Numbered from the stretch's first letter, positions 1 through 11,464 are shown. The stretch: 64,000 bases of DNA from Edwardsiella tarda ATCC 15947 = NBRC 105688 (GCF_003113495.2 NZ_CP084506.1:3348001-3412000); one strand, 5' to 3'. A program made the numbers and translations. The notes: a model not told the origin generated them from the sequence alone.

Positions 1-659
1 GGGAAGTCGGGGCCCTGGATATGCGTTAGCAGATCATCCAGTGAGCTATCTGGGTTGTCCAACAACGCCACCAGGGCGTTAGCGACCTCGCGCGCGTTGT
101 GCGGCGGGATATCCGTCGCCATACCGACGGCGATACCGGTGGTGCCGTTCAACAGGATGTTAGGGAGACGTGCCGGCAGGTATTTTGGCTCCTGCAACGT
201 ACCGTCGAAGTTAGCGGTGTACTCGACAGTGCCCTGCCCCAGTTCGCTGAGCAGCACTTCGGCATAGCGCGACAGGCGTGATTCGGTGTAACGCATGGCG
301 GCGAAAGATTTGGGATCGTCCGGCGCCCCCCAGTTCCCCTGGCCATCCACCAAGGGATAACGGTAGGAAAAAGGCTGCGCCATCAATACCATCGCCTCGT
401 AACAGGCACTATCGCCATGCGGATGGTATTTACCTAGCACGTCACCGACGGTACGTGCCGACTTCTTGAATTTCGCGCTGGCGTTCAGCCCCAGCTCGGA
501 CATCGCATACACAATGCGACGCTGGACCGGTTTTAGCCCGTCGCCGATAAAGGGCAACGCGCGGTCCATGATGACGTACATGGAGTATTGCAGATAGGCG
601 TCTTCAGTAAACGCCCGGAGCGCTACACGCTCACTGTTGTCATGAGTCAGATCGCTCAT
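1..659 (-). CDS. parC: DNA topoisomerase IV subunit A, N-terminal part (runs off the window start)
   Basis: The reading frame is open from an ATG at 659 to the window edge, giving about 219 residues of a protein that is normally about 750 long. It is the DNA breakage and reunion subunit of topoisomerase IV, which with ParE unlinks daughter chromosomes. The visible part is the winged-helix/tower region. It carries the catalytic tyrosine in the [11 protein letters not shown] motif (residue 124, equal to E. coli Tyr120). The quinolone-resistance loop [10 protein letters not shown] keeps Ser (84) and Glu (88), the wild-type residues of E. coli Ser80 and Glu84, so no classical resistance change is present. 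The N-terminus is four residues longer than in E. coli. The gene lies 185 bp downstream of parE on the same strand. Confidence 0.96.
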   Translation of the reverse strand, partial: MSDLTHDNSERVALRAFTEDAYLQYSMYVIMDRALPFIGDGLKPVQRRIVYAMSELGLNASAKFKKSARTVGDVLGKYHPHGDSACYEAMVLMAQPFSYRYPLVDGQGNWGAPDDPKSFAAMRYTESRLSRYAEVLLSELGQGTVEYTANFDGTLQEPKYLPARLPNILLNGTTGIAVGMATDIPPHNAREVANALVALLDNPDSSLDDLLTHIQGPDF

Positions 660-844
660 TGGTCATCCTCTGGACGCGGCCATGGCCCATTCGGGCCGAC
701 GACTGCCATAAAATCATGCGATGGCCGCGATAGTAACGTATTTTTTATCCGCCTGTCACAGCACGCCACGCGGGTATGCCGCCATGCGGAAGAAAACAGA
801 ACAGGCCACCCGCAGGCAGCCTGTCGGATAGCGGGCAAGGCGCT

Positions 845-2770
<1,926 letters not shown>

Positions 2771-2844
2771 TCAGATGGGAAAAGCAGGGGATCCCGCCAA
2801 TGCGTCCCCTGCTTTACCCACCCATCTCGTGTGGCGAGCGGATA

Positions 2845-3426
2845 CTACTCCGCGCTCAGCCCCAAAAAGTCTATGATCTGTGGGAAAAAACGCTCTATCC
2901 CCACGAAGGCGTGATTGCCCCCCTCTTCGAGGGTCTGGCGACAAGAGGTGTAGTAAGCCACGGCCTGACGATAATCCAACACTTCATCGCCACGCTGCTG
3001 CAGCAACCAGATCAGATCCGGCGACTCCAGAGGCTCGACCTGCATCACCTTTAAATCAAAGACGTGGCGAGACTCTAGCACATATTGCTGTCCGGTGTAG
3101 GGGTTCTCATTCTGCCCCAAATAGTCCAATAACAGCTCAAAGGGGCGTACCGCTGGATTGATCACCACCGCTGGCAGGGTGAAACATTGAGACAGCCAGG
3201 TCGCGTAGTAGCCACCGAGCGAGGAGCCCACCAGCCCAAGCGGGCGCCCGGCGCGCTCCATCACCAGATCCTCCAGCAGTTGTGCCGCATCGGCCGGATA
3301 GGGCGGCAACTGCGGTACTAACAGGGTGATCTGAGGATGGTGCTCGGCCAACCAACGCTGTAGCGCCGTCGCCTTGGCGGAGCGGGGAGAACTGTTAAAA
3401 CCATGCAAATACAGGAGAGTAGGCAT
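2845..3426 (-). CDS. yqiA: YqiA family esterase
   Basis: This is a small alpha/beta-hydrolase of the YqiA family (193 residues, same as E. coli). E. coli YqiA hydrolyses short acyl esters in vitro, and its natural substrate is not settled. The sequence shows the oxyanion-side LYLHGFNSS near the N-terminus, the nucleophile elbow GSSLGGYYA (Ser about 70), and the C-terminal EGGNHAF that supplies the catalytic His. The start is ambiguous among TTG 3432, ATG 3429 and ATG 3426. I chose 3426 because it gives [10 protein letters not shown], aligned with the E. coli N-terminus. The stop codon of cpdA (3431-3429) directly abuts this start, so the two are very likely translationally coupled. Confidence 0.92.
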   Translation of the reverse strand: MPTLLYLHGFNSSPRSAKATALQRWLAEHHPQITLLVPQLPPYPADAAQLLEDLVMERAGRPLGLVGSSLGGYYATWLSQCFTLPAVVINPAVRPFELLLDYLGQNENPYTGQQYVLESRHVFDLKVMQVEPLESPDLIWLLQQRGDEVLDYRQAVAYYTSCRQTLEEGGNHAFVGIERFFPQIIDFLGLSAE

Positions 3427-3428
3427 CA

Positions 3429-4256
3429 TCAATAGCCGTCAGCATCCAAATCCGGCCTAAATTCATTACCGGCCAGGCGGTGTACCGCCGTGGTCACACG
3501 CCCATCGGGATACAGATCCAGATAGCGCCAGCCCGGAGAAATGGTATCGATAGTAAAGTTGGTACACAGGGGTTTGAATTGGACGCAAGTCGAAGGGGTC
3601 GCCAATAAACGACAGCCGTTCCAGTCCAGATCTAACTCCTGGTGGATATGACCGCATACCAGCGTCTTCACCCGTGGATGACGCCGTAAGATCTCATCCA
3701 ACGCATGCGCGTTGCGCAGGCTATGTTGATCCAGCCAGGTACAACCGGAGGGCAAGGGGTGATGATGCAACAATATCATCGTATGACGCTGCGGCTCGCT
3801 GAGGAGCGCCTGCTCTAACCACTCGAGCTGATAGTCGCTCAACTCACCATGCGGCACACCAACCACCTGGCTGTCCAGCAACACGATCTGCCACTGGTCA
3901 CCCAGTAGGGCACGCTTACTTGCCTGTACGCCAGCCTGCGCCAACGCATCGACCATCGCCGGTTGAAAATCGTGATTTCCCGGTAACCACAGGCAGGGCT
4001 TCTGCAACGTGGCAATCCCCGCGGCGAAGTGGTGATAGGCCGCACTGGAGTGGTCCTGCGCCAAGTCGCCCGTCGCGACGATGAGATCGAAGGGCTGCGC
4101 CTCCGCACGAATCGCCGCTAACACGGCCTGATAGCTGCGGTAGGTATTGACGCCGAGCAGGGTTTCTTGCGGCCCCGCAAACAGATGGGTATCGGTAATT
4201 TGCAATAGTCTGACCGGCGCCCCACTCGCTACGGCCAGATGAAACAGGCTTTCCAA
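3429..4256 (-). CDS. cpdA: 3',5'-cyclic-AMP phosphodiesterase
   Basis: This calcineurin-like metallophosphoesterase hydrolyses cAMP to AMP and so tunes CRP signalling. A TTG start at 4256 is preferred because AAGGACG lies just upstream and because it gives LESLFHL..., exactly 275 residues as in E. coli (also a TTG start). The ATG at 4322 would add 22 unsupported residues. The dinuclear metal motifs are in order: QITDTHLF (about 20-26), VATGDLAQD (about 60), LPGNHD (about 90), LLHHHPLP (about 165) and CGHIHQELD (about 205). In E. coli yqiB lies between nudF and cpdA; here it is absent, leaving a 378-bp gap upstream. Confidence 0.94.
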   Translation of the reverse strand: MESLFHLAVASGAPVRLLQITDTHLFAGPQETLLGVNTYRSYQAVLAAIRAEAQPFDLIVATGDLAQDHSSAAYHHFAAGIATLQKPCLWLPGNHDFQPAMVDALAQAGVQASKRALLGDQWQIVLLDSQVVGVPHGELSDYQLEWLEQALLSEPQRHTMILLHHHPLPSGCTWLDQHSLRNAHALDEILRRHPRVKTLVCGHIHQELDLDWNGCRLLATPSTCVQFKPLCTNFTIDTISPGWRYLDLYPDGRVTTAVHRLAGNEFRPDLDADGY

Positions 4257-4634
4257 ATAACGTCCTTTATGACTTGAGTCTGTCAGAACCTGCAAAACGG
4301 CAGTTACATGGCTAAATCGCAATGAACGGTTTAAAAAGAGCTTAGCTCCCGCCCTACGTCAGCGCTTACGCCCACAGATGCAGAGATCTCGTGCGCAGAA
4401 ACTCAGCTAATTTGATGCTTTTCATCGCACTGATGCAACTTTTTATTCTGATAATCATAACGTGCTTTACATCGGGAGATCTGCCGTGCCGCACACAATT
4501 CCATCACTCACCCAGGATGTGGCCCGCTGAACACCGCTCTACTCGCAGTAGTTGCACGGATCATGCATGGTAGCGGCTAGCGCATGGCCACAGCAATCCC
4601 CCGGGAGTCTGAATTTATGCCGCGACCTCGTGCC
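4257..4634. other. intergenic gap where yqiB would be expected
   Basis: This 378-bp gap separates nudF from cpdA, both on the minus strand. E. coli has yqiB (DUF1249, about 140 aa) here. I found no YqiB-like residues in the minus-strand frames. The right part (4401-4500) is AT-rich and probably holds the cpdA promoter. A plus-strand frame at 4391-4573 contains a hydrophobic run, but it has no recognisable ribosome-binding site or family, so I do not call it a gene. Confidence 0.7.
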
Positions 4635-5267
4635 TCAATCCTGCCAGGCCACACGCAACGCGGCGTGATTGAGCTCAAGCCACTGTAAAGCAATCACCGA
4701 GGCGGCATTATCGATCACCCCCTGCTCGACCCAGCGATAGGCCTGTTCCCGGCTCACCACATGTACCCGAATATCCTCATGCTCTTCGGCCAAGCCATGT
4801 ATACCCGATGCCGTGCTGGCGTCAACCTCCCCCACCACAATCGAGAGACGCTCGCTGGTCCCCCCTGGACTGGCGAGATAACTCAGGACCGGTCGGCAAC
4901 GCCCCACCGTAATCCCCGCCTCCTCCAGAGCCTCACGGCGCGCCACCTGCTCGACGCTTTCCCCCGGCTCGATCATGCCGGCGACCATCTCCAGCAGCCA
5001 AGGCGTCGCGCTACTATCGTAGGCCGGGATGCGGAGCTGTTCGATCAACACAACTTCGTCACGCCGCGGATCATAGGGCAACAATACCGCCGCATGCCCT
5101 CGTTCAAAGACCTCACGCACCACCTCCCCACTCATTTCACCGTTAAAAAGACGGTGGCGAAAACGGTAGCTATCAAGCGAAAAAAAACCACGGTAGCGAG
5201 TTTCCCGTGCAATAATTTCCACATCATCTTTGTTGAAGGTGACGGGGCTGGGTTTGTCGAGACACAT
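4635..5267 (-). CDS. nudF: ADP-ribose pyrophosphatase (Nudix)
   Basis: NudF hydrolyses ADP-ribose to AMP and ribose 5-phosphate, scavenging a reactive NAD breakdown product. The protein is 210 residues (E. coli 209). The Nudix box runs from about residue 97 to 119: it starts GMIEPGESVEQVARRE and ends LEEAG, fitting GX5EX7REUXEEXGU. The family-specific SYLASPGGTSERLS follows. The N-terminal six or so residues differ from E. coli, but the shared VTFNKDDVEIIARET confirms the frame. It is divergent from tolC across 215 bp, as in E. coli. Confidence 0.96.
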   Translation of the reverse strand: MCLDKPSPVTFNKDDVEIIARETRYRGFFSLDSYRFRHRLFNGEMSGEVVREVFERGHAAVLLPYDPRRDEVVLIEQLRIPAYDSSATPWLLEMVAGMIEPGESVEQVARREALEEAGITVGRCRPVLSYLASPGGTSERLSIVVGEVDASTASGIHGLAEEHEDIRVHVVSREQAYRWVEQGVIDNAASVIALQWLELNHAALRVAWQD

Positions 5268-5373
5268 AACGTAATATCCTTACTGATTGAAAGAGCATCG
5301 GACCTGGACACATCCAGCCGCAGCCAACGATGTCGCCGTCCGTACGCCTAAAAATCGTTGCGATTTAGCAAGA

Positions 5374-5419
5374 ATGGCACATTCGGCCACCAGCCTCAGA
5401 GGAGGCTCTCTGGTAAAAT
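5374..5419 (+). promoter_or_regulatory. candidate tolC promoter with a mar/sox/rob-box-like element
   Basis: A TAAAAT -10-like hexamer lies at 5414-5419. Upstream, 5374-5391 contains ATGGCACATTCGGCC, which fits the left and central parts of the AYnGCACnnWnnRYYAAAY mar/sox/rob box but lacks the final AAAY. TolC is a known MarA/SoxS/Rob target in E. coli, so the position is sensible. The match is partial and the call is an inference. Confidence 0.35.
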
Positions 5420-5482
5420 TATCAGTCTATGACGTGAGGTCTGTGCCACGCTAACCATTTTTCTGCATAACAAGGAATGCAA

Positions 5483-6907
5483 ATGAAGAAACTGCTCCCT
5501 CTTCTTATTGGCCTAAGCCTCAGTGGCTTCAGTGCATTAAGTCAGGCAGAAAACCTGATGCAGGTGTATCAACAGGCTAAAGAAAGCAACCCAGACCTGC
5601 GCCAGGCCGCCGCCAATCGTGATGCGGCATTCGAAAAAATTAACGAATCACGCAGCCCGCTGCTGCCGCAACTTGGGCTGGGTGCGGACTATACCTATAC
5701 CAACGGCTTCCGCGATAGCTCCGGTCTGGACTCCAATAATTACGGCGCAACGCTGGCGTTGACGCAAACCCTCTTCGACATGTCTAAATGGCGCCAACTG
5801 TCGATGACGGAAAAACAGGCCGGTATTCAGGATGTCTCCTACCAGTCATCCGAGCAGACACTGATGCTCAACACCGCCACCGCTTACTTCAATGTGCTAC
5901 GCGCCATCGATCAGCTGACCTATACCGAGGCCAACAAGCAGGCTATCTACAACCAGCTCGATCAGACCACGCAACGCTTCAATGTCGGCCTGGTGGCGAT
6001 CACCGATGTGCAGAACGCCCGCGCCCAATACGATCAGGTGTTGGCCCAAGAAGTGACTGCGCGCAACAATCTGGATAACTCGCTGGAAGCCCTGCGCCAA
6101 ATCACCGGCCAATACTATCCGCAGCTCTCCGCTCTGAACATCGACCGTTTCAACACCCAGCGGCCGCAAGACGTCAAGGCGCTGTTGCAAGAGGCGGAAA
6201 AACGTAACCTGCAACTGTTAAGCGCACGACTGAGCCAGGATCTGGCCCGCCAGCAGATCAAATATGCGGAAACGGGTTACATGCCGACCCTGAATCTGAC
6301 CGCCTCTACCGGCGTCAGCAACACCGACTATAACAGCCTGTCTAACGCTCAAAAGGCACAAAACCCGAATGGCAACAGCAGCTATCAGGGGCAGAACACC
6401 ATCGGCCTCAGCTTCAACCTGCCGTTGTACTCCGGTGGTGCGACCAACTCGCAGGTGAAACAGGCACAGTACAACTTTGTCGCGGCCAGCGAGGCGTTGG
6501 ATGGCGCGCACCGTAGCGTCGTGCAGAACGTACGCTCCTCCTTCAACAACATCTCCGCGGCTATCAGTGGCGTCGCCGCCTATAAGCAGGCCGTCGTCTC
6601 CGCGCAAAGCTCTTTGGACGCGACTCAGGCCGGTTACCAGGTCGGTACGCGCACCATCGTCGATGTGTTAAATGCGACCACCGCGCTGTATAATGCCAAG
6701 CAGAATCTGGCTAATGCGCGCTACGACTACCTCATCAGCCAGCTCAACATCAAGTATGCCTTGGGTACCCTCAACCAGAACGATCTGTTGTCGCTGAACG
6801 GTGAGCTGAATAAGCCCGTATCGACTGCGGCCGATAACATCGCGCCCTATGATGCAGCTCAGGTCGCCAAGGCCAACGGCCCGATCCCGGGTGGCAGCGT
6901 ACGTTAA
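5483..6907 (+). CDS. tolC: outer-membrane efflux channel TolC
   Basis: TolC is the trimeric outer-membrane and periplasmic exit duct shared by AcrAB-type pumps and type I secretion systems. AAGGA at 5472-5476 is placed six bases before the second ATG (5483), which gives MKKLLPLLIGLSLSG, a Sec signal peptide cleaved after SQA (residue 22). The ATG at 5477 is too close to the ribosome-binding site. Both OEP repeats are present: LGLGADYTYTNG near the N-terminus, and the second half from about residue 220 with IGLSFNLPLYSGG. The precursor is about 474 residues, shorter than E. coli (about 493), mainly in the non-essential C-terminal tail. The usual downstream genes ygiBC are replaced by convergent gltP. 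Confidence 0.97.
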   Translation: MKKLLPLLIGLSLSGFSALSQAENLMQVYQQAKESNPDLRQAAANRDAAFEKINESRSPLLPQLGLGADYTYTNGFRDSSGLDSNNYGATLALTQTLFDMSKWRQLSMTEKQAGIQDVSYQSSEQTLMLNTATAYFNVLRAIDQLTYTEANKQAIYNQLDQTTQRFNVGLVAITDVQNARAQYDQVLAQEVTARNNLDNSLEALRQITGQYYPQLSALNIDRFNTQRPQDVKALLQEAEKRNLQLLSARLSQDLARQQIKYAETGYMPTLNLTASTGVSNTDYNSLSNAQKAQNPNGNSSYQGQNTIGLSFNLPLYSGGATNSQVKQAQYNFVAASEALDGAHRSVVQNVRSSFNNISAAISGVAAYKQAVVSAQSSLDATQAGYQVGTRTIVDVLNATTALYNAKQNLANARYDYLISQLNIKYALGTLNQNDLLSLNGELNKPVSTAADNIAPYDAAQVAKANGPIPGGSVR

Positions 6908-6929
6908 ACGCCCACCTCGACCTACAGTA

Positions 6930-6964
6930 AAACGGGCGGAGATGATCTCCGCCCGTTTGTTTTT
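6930..6964 (+). terminator. tolC terminator, probably bidirectional with gltP
   Basis: A 13-bp perfect stem, AAACGGGCGGAGA paired with TCTCCGCCCGTTT, has a 3-base TGA loop and is followed by TGTTTTT. On the minus strand the stem is followed by TACTG after an A/T run, so it may also stop gltP read-through from the other side. Confidence 0.9.
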
Positions 6965-6985
6965 ACTCTTTGCACCATCGTGAGC

Positions 6986-8305
6986 TTACAGTAGATCCTG
7001 CTGTGCAATACCCTCAGGCGTATGCATCCGCGCCTCGTAGGCGCGTGCCTTGTCGCGATCGAACTGGTGCTCCCATTTGGCAATCACCAGTACCGCCAAA
7101 GCATTACCGACCACGTTGAGCGCCGTGCGCGCCATATCCAGAATCCGATCGACCCCGGCAATAAAGGCCAGTCCTTCCAGCGGAATACCGACGCTGCCCA
7201 GCGTCGCTAACAAGACCACAAAGGAGACACCCGGTACACCGGCAATCCCCTTGGAGGTCACCATCAACGTCAATACCAGGATGATCTCATGACCCAGAGA
7301 GAGCTGAATACCGTAGAGCTGGGCGATAAAGATGGCGGCAATACTCTGATACAGCGTCGAACCATCCAAATTAAAGGAGTAACCGGTCGGTACGACGAAG
7401 CTGGTGATCGACTTCGGCGCCCCGTAGGCCTCCATCTTCTCCATGATGCGCGGCAGCACGGTCTCCGAGCTCGCGGTAGAGTAAGCGAGGATCAGCTCAT
7501 CCTTGAGGATGGTGATCAGAGTCCAAATACGCAGCCGACACAGGCGCGCTACCGCACCGAGCACCATCAGGCCGAAGAAGAGGATCGCGCCGTACACCAG
7601 AACGACCAACTTCGCCAACGGTAACAAAGAGGAAAAGCCAAAGTTAGCTACCGTCACCGAGATCAACCCAAATACCCCGATCGGTGCATACCGCATGATC
7701 ATATGGGTAACCTTAAACATACTTTCGGAAATAGCACGAAAGACACGCAGCAAAGGTTCCTTATGATCGCTCGGCAGCGAGGAGAGCCCCAGACCAAACA
7801 AGACCGAGAAGAAGATGATCGGCAGGATCTCTCCCTTGGCCAATGCCGCAAACAGGTTCGCGGGGATGAGAGCCAACAGTGTGCCGACCAGGCTATGTGC
7901 CCCGCTTTGCACCTGCTCGGTGGTTCGCTCATATTGGGAAATATCAACCGTCGCCAATTGGCTCATATCGACACCATGACCGGGTTGGAATAGGTTGGCT
8001 AAGGTGATACCGACGATGATGGCGATGGTGGTGATCACTTCAAAGTAGACGATAGTCTTTAACCCGATGCGGCCCAGCTTCTTCGCGTCCCCTACACCGG
8101 CGATACCGACGATCAGCGTCGAGATCACGATGGGCAGGACAATCATCTTAATCAGGCGGATAAAGATATCTCCCGCGGGGCTGAGCAGATTACTCACCAA
8201 CCACTGGCGTGACTCCCCTTGATCATGCAAGACGGCCCCAACAATAATCCCTAAAATCAATGCAATAACGATTTGCCATGCCAGGGTCAATCTCAATCGT
8301 TTCAT
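6986..8305 (-). CDS. gltP: glutamate/aspartate:proton symporter
   Basis: GltP is a DAACS-family inner-membrane carrier taking up L-glutamate and L-aspartate with protons. The protein is 439 residues (E. coli 437), with N-terminal transmembrane helices and the two re-entrant hairpins. Family signatures are intact: the serine-rich AYSTASSETVLPR (hairpin 1), PTGYSFNLDGSTLY (helix 7, substrate/ion site), TSKGIAGVPGVSFVVL (hairpin 2) and the helix 8 region DRILDMARTALNVVGNALA. It is convergent with tolC and divergent from acs. In E. coli gltP also lies near acs, so gltP-acs is an old neighbourhood, whereas tolC-gltP is a new junction. Confidence 0.95.
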   Translation of the reverse strand: MKRLRLTLAWQIVIALILGIIVGAVLHDQGESRQWLVSNLLSPAGDIFIRLIKMIVLPIVISTLIVGIAGVGDAKKLGRIGLKTIVYFEVITTIAIIVGITLANLFQPGHGVDMSQLATVDISQYERTTEQVQSGAHSLVGTLLALIPANLFAALAKGEILPIIFFSVLFGLGLSSLPSDHKEPLLRVFRAISESMFKVTHMIMRYAPIGVFGLISVTVANFGFSSLLPLAKLVVLVYGAILFFGLMVLGAVARLCRLRIWTLITILKDELILAYSTASSETVLPRIMEKMEAYGAPKSITSFVVPTGYSFNLDGSTLYQSIAAIFIAQLYGIQLSLGHEIILVLTLMVTSKGIAGVPGVSFVVLLATLGSVGIPLEGLAFIAGVDRILDMARTALNVVGNALAVLVIAKWEHQFDRDKARAYEARMHTPEGIAQQDLL

Positions 8306-8785
8306 TATTCAACAACCTCATTATTATCGGACGCTGCGCGACCTTTTTATGTTTCTCGCTTCCTGGCTCACTGCATTCGCCGCAGCCTGTCCCGCTGCGC
8401 ACGGCATTACTGACGACAAGGTATAAGCATAATTTATGCCATCACTCCCGACACAACTCCGCTGCCACAGGGAAGCGACGTCGCTATCGATGCCCGCTTA
8501 ATAATTACATGGTGAATAAATTCATTTGGTATATTTATTGACCAACGGGGTCACGGCGTAACCGTCGATGTCCATCTTCACCGGATACGCGATCAGCGAG
8601 CGCACTGTTTTGACGCCCCAAATTGGTGCAATGCACCACATTTCAGCCAGTATCATCACGACCCGGCCCGCGATTCTCCCTCGCTTTATTGCGTGATCAT
8701 GCGCGCAAAATATACACAAATCCCTAACCACGTCTAAAATTAACTCTATATTGACATCTTATTAACATCATTTCGGAGACGTAGT
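8306..8785. other. divergent gltP/acs regulatory region
   Basis: No gene is supported in these 480 bp. The region is AT-rich in its right half and carries several inverted repeats: GCATAA-T-TTATGC at 8427-8439, an 11-bp imperfect repeat (8511-8521 with 8533-8543), and TGACC-N5-GGTCA at 8539-8553. A weak CRP-like element (TTGCGTGATCATGCGCGCAA) lies near 8690-8709, upstream of acs. Control by CRP would fit E. coli acs, but the match is poor. Two short frames here (8278-8541 plus, 8522-8731 minus) have no family support. Confidence 0.5.
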
Positions 8786-10741
8786 ATGAGCCTCATCCAT
8801 ACCTACCCTGTGCCACGAGACATCGCCCAGCATGCCTTCATCAGTGAAGAGATGTATCGCGAGATGTATCGGGCCTCGGTCGATAATCCCGATGCATTCT
8901 GGCGTGAGCAGGGGCAAATCATCAGTTGGATCACGCCCTATACTCGAGTCAAAAACAGCAGCTTCGATCCCGGGCATATCAACATCCGCTGGTTTGAAGA
9001 TGGGACGCTAAATCTGGCGGCCAACTGCTTGGATCGTCACTTGGCGGAGCGGGGCGATCAGACCGCCATCATCTGGGAGGGGGATGACCCACAGGAAAGT
9101 CGCTATGTCACGTATCGCCAGTTACACCAGGAAGTGTGTCGTTTCGCCAACGTACTCAAGTCACTCCAGGTGGCAAAGGGCGATGTCGTCGCGATCTATA
9201 TGCCGATGGTGGTCGAAGCGGCTGTCGCGATGCTGGCCTGTGCGCGTATCGGTGCGATCCATTCGGTGATCTTCGGCGGTTTCTCGCCGGAGGCTGTCGC
9301 CGGGCGCATCATCGACTCTGGCGCCAAATTGGTGATCACCGCGGATGAAGGTGTGCGGGCGGGGCGCAGCATTCCCCTCAAACGTAATGTCGACGAGGCA
9401 TTGCTACACCCTCAAGTCACCAGCGTACAACATGTCGTGGTATTCCGCCGTACCGGGGCCCCCGGAGAGTGGCATGCCGGCCGTGATCACTGGTGGCATG
9501 AACTGATGGCACAAGCCGATGTGCATTGCCCGGTAGCCGTCATGAAGGCCGAGGATCCGCTGTTCATCCTGTATACCTCCGGATCAACGGGGAAGCCTAA
9601 AGGGGTACTACATACCACCGGGGGATACCTGGTCTATGCCGCGACCACCTTTAAATATGTCTTCGATTATCATCCCGGCGATATTTACTGGTGCACCGCC
9701 GACGTCGGTTGGGTCACTGGACACAGCTACCTGCTGTATGGCCCACTCGCCAATGGTGCCATCACCCTGATGTTCGAAGGTGTGCCCAACTATCCGGGCA
9801 TCAACCGACTCAGTCAGATCGTGGATAAGCATCAGGTCAATATTTTGTATACCGCGCCGACCGCCATCCGTGCATTAATGGCTGAAGGCACGCGCGCCGT
9901 CGCCGGTACCCAGCGCAGCTCGCTACGTATCCTCGGCTCAGTGGGTGAACCGATCAACCCAGAGGCTTGGGAGTGGTACTACCATACCATCGGCAATAGC
10001 CATTGCCCGATCATGGATACCTGGTGGCAGACCGAAACTGGCGGATTTATGATTACTCCCCTACCGGGTGCCACCCTACTCAAGGCGGGATCCGCGACCT
10101 TACCCTTCTTTGGCGTGCAACCGGCACTGGTCGATAACAGTGGAGAGGTTCTCCAGGGAGCCTGCGAAGGCAATCTGGTGATCCTGGACTCTTGGCCAGG
10201 GCAGGCACGCACACTGTTCGGGGCCCACGAACGTTTCGAGCAAACCTATTTTTCCACCTTTAAGGGCATGTACTTCAGTGGCGATGGCGCTCGCCGCGAT
10301 GAGGATGGCTATTACTGGATCACTGGGCGTGTCGACGATGTGCTCAACGTCTCCGGCCACCGGCTGGGCACCGCCGAGATCGAATCAGCCTTAGTCGCAC
10401 ATCCCAAAATCGCCGAGGCGGCCGTGGTAGGCATTCCACATAACATCAAAGGGCAGGCGATCTATGCCTATATCACGCTTAACGCCGGGGAGGAGCCCAC
10501 GCCGGCACTGTATAGCGAGGTTCGCGACTGGGTGCGTAAAGAGATCGGCCCGATCGCCACACCCGATATCCTACATTGGACCGATGCGCTGCCGAAGACC
10601 CGCTCCGGGAAGATCATGCGCCGCATCTTACGGAAAATCGCCAGCGGCGATGTCAGCAACTTAGGGGATACCTCTACCCTGGCCGATCCCAGCGTCGTCG
10701 AGCGCTTACTGGAAGAGAAGCACACCATGCAGCCTCGCTAA
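8786..10741 (+). CDS. acs: acetyl-CoA synthetase
   Basis: Acs activates acetate with ATP and CoA to acetyl-CoA through an acetyl-AMP intermediate; it is the high-affinity acetate scavenging enzyme. The protein is 651 residues (E. coli 652). Seen in order: the ACS N-terminal domain, the AMP-binding P-loop [11 protein letters not shown] (about 260-270), the adenylate motif [10 protein letters not shown] (about 410), the hinge motif [20 protein letters not shown] (about 515-535) and [14 protein letters not shown] near residue 608, whose Lys is the acetylation-controlled catalytic residue in this family. GGAG lies eight bases before the ATG. In E. coli acs is followed by yjcH-actP; here it is followed by satP. 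Confidence 0.97.
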   Translation: MSLIHTYPVPRDIAQHAFISEEMYREMYRASVDNPDAFWREQGQIISWITPYTRVKNSSFDPGHINIRWFEDGTLNLAANCLDRHLAERGDQTAIIWEGDDPQESRYVTYRQLHQEVCRFANVLKSLQVAKGDVVAIYMPMVVEAAVAMLACARIGAIHSVIFGGFSPEAVAGRIIDSGAKLVITADEGVRAGRSIPLKRNVDEALLHPQVTSVQHVVVFRRTGAPGEWHAGRDHWWHELMAQADVHCPVAVMKAEDPLFILYTSGSTGKPKGVLHTTGGYLVYAATTFKYVFDYHPGDIYWCTADVGWVTGHSYLLYGPLANGAITLMFEGVPNYPGINRLSQIVDKHQVNILYTAPTAIRALMAEGTRAVAGTQRSSLRILGSVGEPINPEAWEWYYHTIGNSHCPIMDTWWQTETGGFMITPLPGATLLKAGSATLPFFGVQPALVDNSGEVLQGACEGNLVILDSWPGQARTLFGAHERFEQTYFSTFKGMYFSGDGARRDEDGYYWITGRVDDVLNVSGHRLGTAEIESALVAHPKIAEAAVVGIPHNIKGQAIYAYITLNAGEEPTPALYSEVRDWVRKEIGPIATPDILHWTDALPKTRSGKIMRRILRKIASGDVSNLGDTSTLADPSVVERLLEEKHTMQPR

Positions 10742-10779
10742 CGCTACACCTGATTGTGGACGATATACCCTACCGCTAG

Positions 10780-10795
10780 GGCGGCGCACGCCGCC
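10780..10795 (+). other. GC-rich hairpin between acs and satP
   Basis: GGCGGCG and CGCCGCC are separated by CA, giving a compact hairpin in the acs-satP gap. No T-run follows, so it is more likely an mRNA-stabilising or processing element within one transcript than a terminator. Function is inferred only. Confidence 0.4.
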
Positions 10796-10819
10796 TGTGA
10801 CACCGTATAAGGAGTCGAT

Positions 10820-11389
10820 ATGCTCAATAATCCACTGGCCAATCCCGCTCCCCTTGGGCTGATGGGCTTCGGTATGACAACGGTACTATTAAATATGCAC
10901 AACGCGGGGCTATTCCCGTTGAATGCGATGATCCTGGCGATGGGGATTTTCTTCGGTGGGCTGGCGCAGATCTTGGCTGGACTGCTGGAGTATCGTCAAG
11001 GCAACACCTTTGGTCTCACCGCCTTTACGTCTTACGGTGCCTTTTGGCTGACCCTGGTTGCCCTACTACTCTTGCCAAAGATGGGACTGGCCGAGGCCGT
11101 AACAGCACCATCGTTAGCCGCTTATCTTGGACTCTGGGGAATTTTTACTCTGTTCATGTTTTTCGGCACGCTACGCGCAAACCGAGCACTACAGTTTGTT
11201 TTCGCCAGCCTGACGCTACTATTTTTCCTGCTGGCTTACGGCAATCTGACCGCTAATGCCAGCGTGTTAAGGTTGGCCGGTATTGAAGGGATCATCTGTG
11301 GCGCCAGTGCAATCTATCTGGCAATGGCGGAGGTGATCAACGGTCAATTGCAGCGCACCGTCTTACCCATCGGCGAACCACATCGATAA
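10820..11389 (+). CDS. satP: acetate/succinate:proton symporter (YaaH/GPR1 family)
   Basis: This is a six-helix inner-membrane protein of the acetate uptake transporter (GPR1/FUN34/YaaH) family, 189 residues (E. coli SatP 188). The family signature [14 protein letters not shown] is at residues 8-21. Characteristic stretches [20 protein letters not shown] and [16 protein letters not shown] follow. AAGGAG lies before the ATG. In E. coli satP is a stand-alone gene near 0 min. Here it directly follows acs (78 bp) on the same strand, so uptake and activation of acetate are probably co-transcribed. Its stop is about 33 bp from the rRNA terminator of the opposing operon. Confidence 0.95.
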   Translation: MLNNPLANPAPLGLMGFGMTTVLLNMHNAGLFPLNAMILAMGIFFGGLAQILAGLLEYRQGNTFGLTAFTSYGAFWLTLVALLLLPKMGLAEAVTAPSLAAYLGLWGIFTLFMFFGTLRANRALQFVFASLTLLFFLLAYGNLTANASVLRLAGIEGIICGASAIYLAMAEVINGQLQRTVLPIGEPHR

Positions 11390-11421
11390 CCTACTGAGGC
11401 TTAGAGCCTATCAATAGAAAA

Positions 11422-11457
11422 AGAAAAAGCCCGACGCATCAGCGTGGGGCTTTTTCT
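11422..11457 (-). terminator. rRNA operon 1 terminator
   Basis: A long hairpin (AGAAAAAGCCCGACGC / GCGTGGGGCTTTTTCT, ATCA loop) follows the 5S gene on the minus strand. The stem has one G-G mismatch at the sixth base pair from the loop side, which the second operon does not have. It can also serve convergent satP. Confidence 0.85.
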
Positions 11458-11464
11458 CTATTTG

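Noticed and set aside
4391..4573. 60-codon plus-strand frame with a hydrophobic segment between cpdA and nudF
   Set aside because: It starts with GTG without a clear ribosome-binding site, and the hydrophobic run comes from an AT-rich, promoter-like stretch. It was considered as a small membrane protein but cannot be supported.
8522..8731. 69-codon minus-strand frame between gltP and acs
   Set aside because: No family resemblance and no ribosome-binding site; it covers inverted repeats better explained as regulatory DNA.
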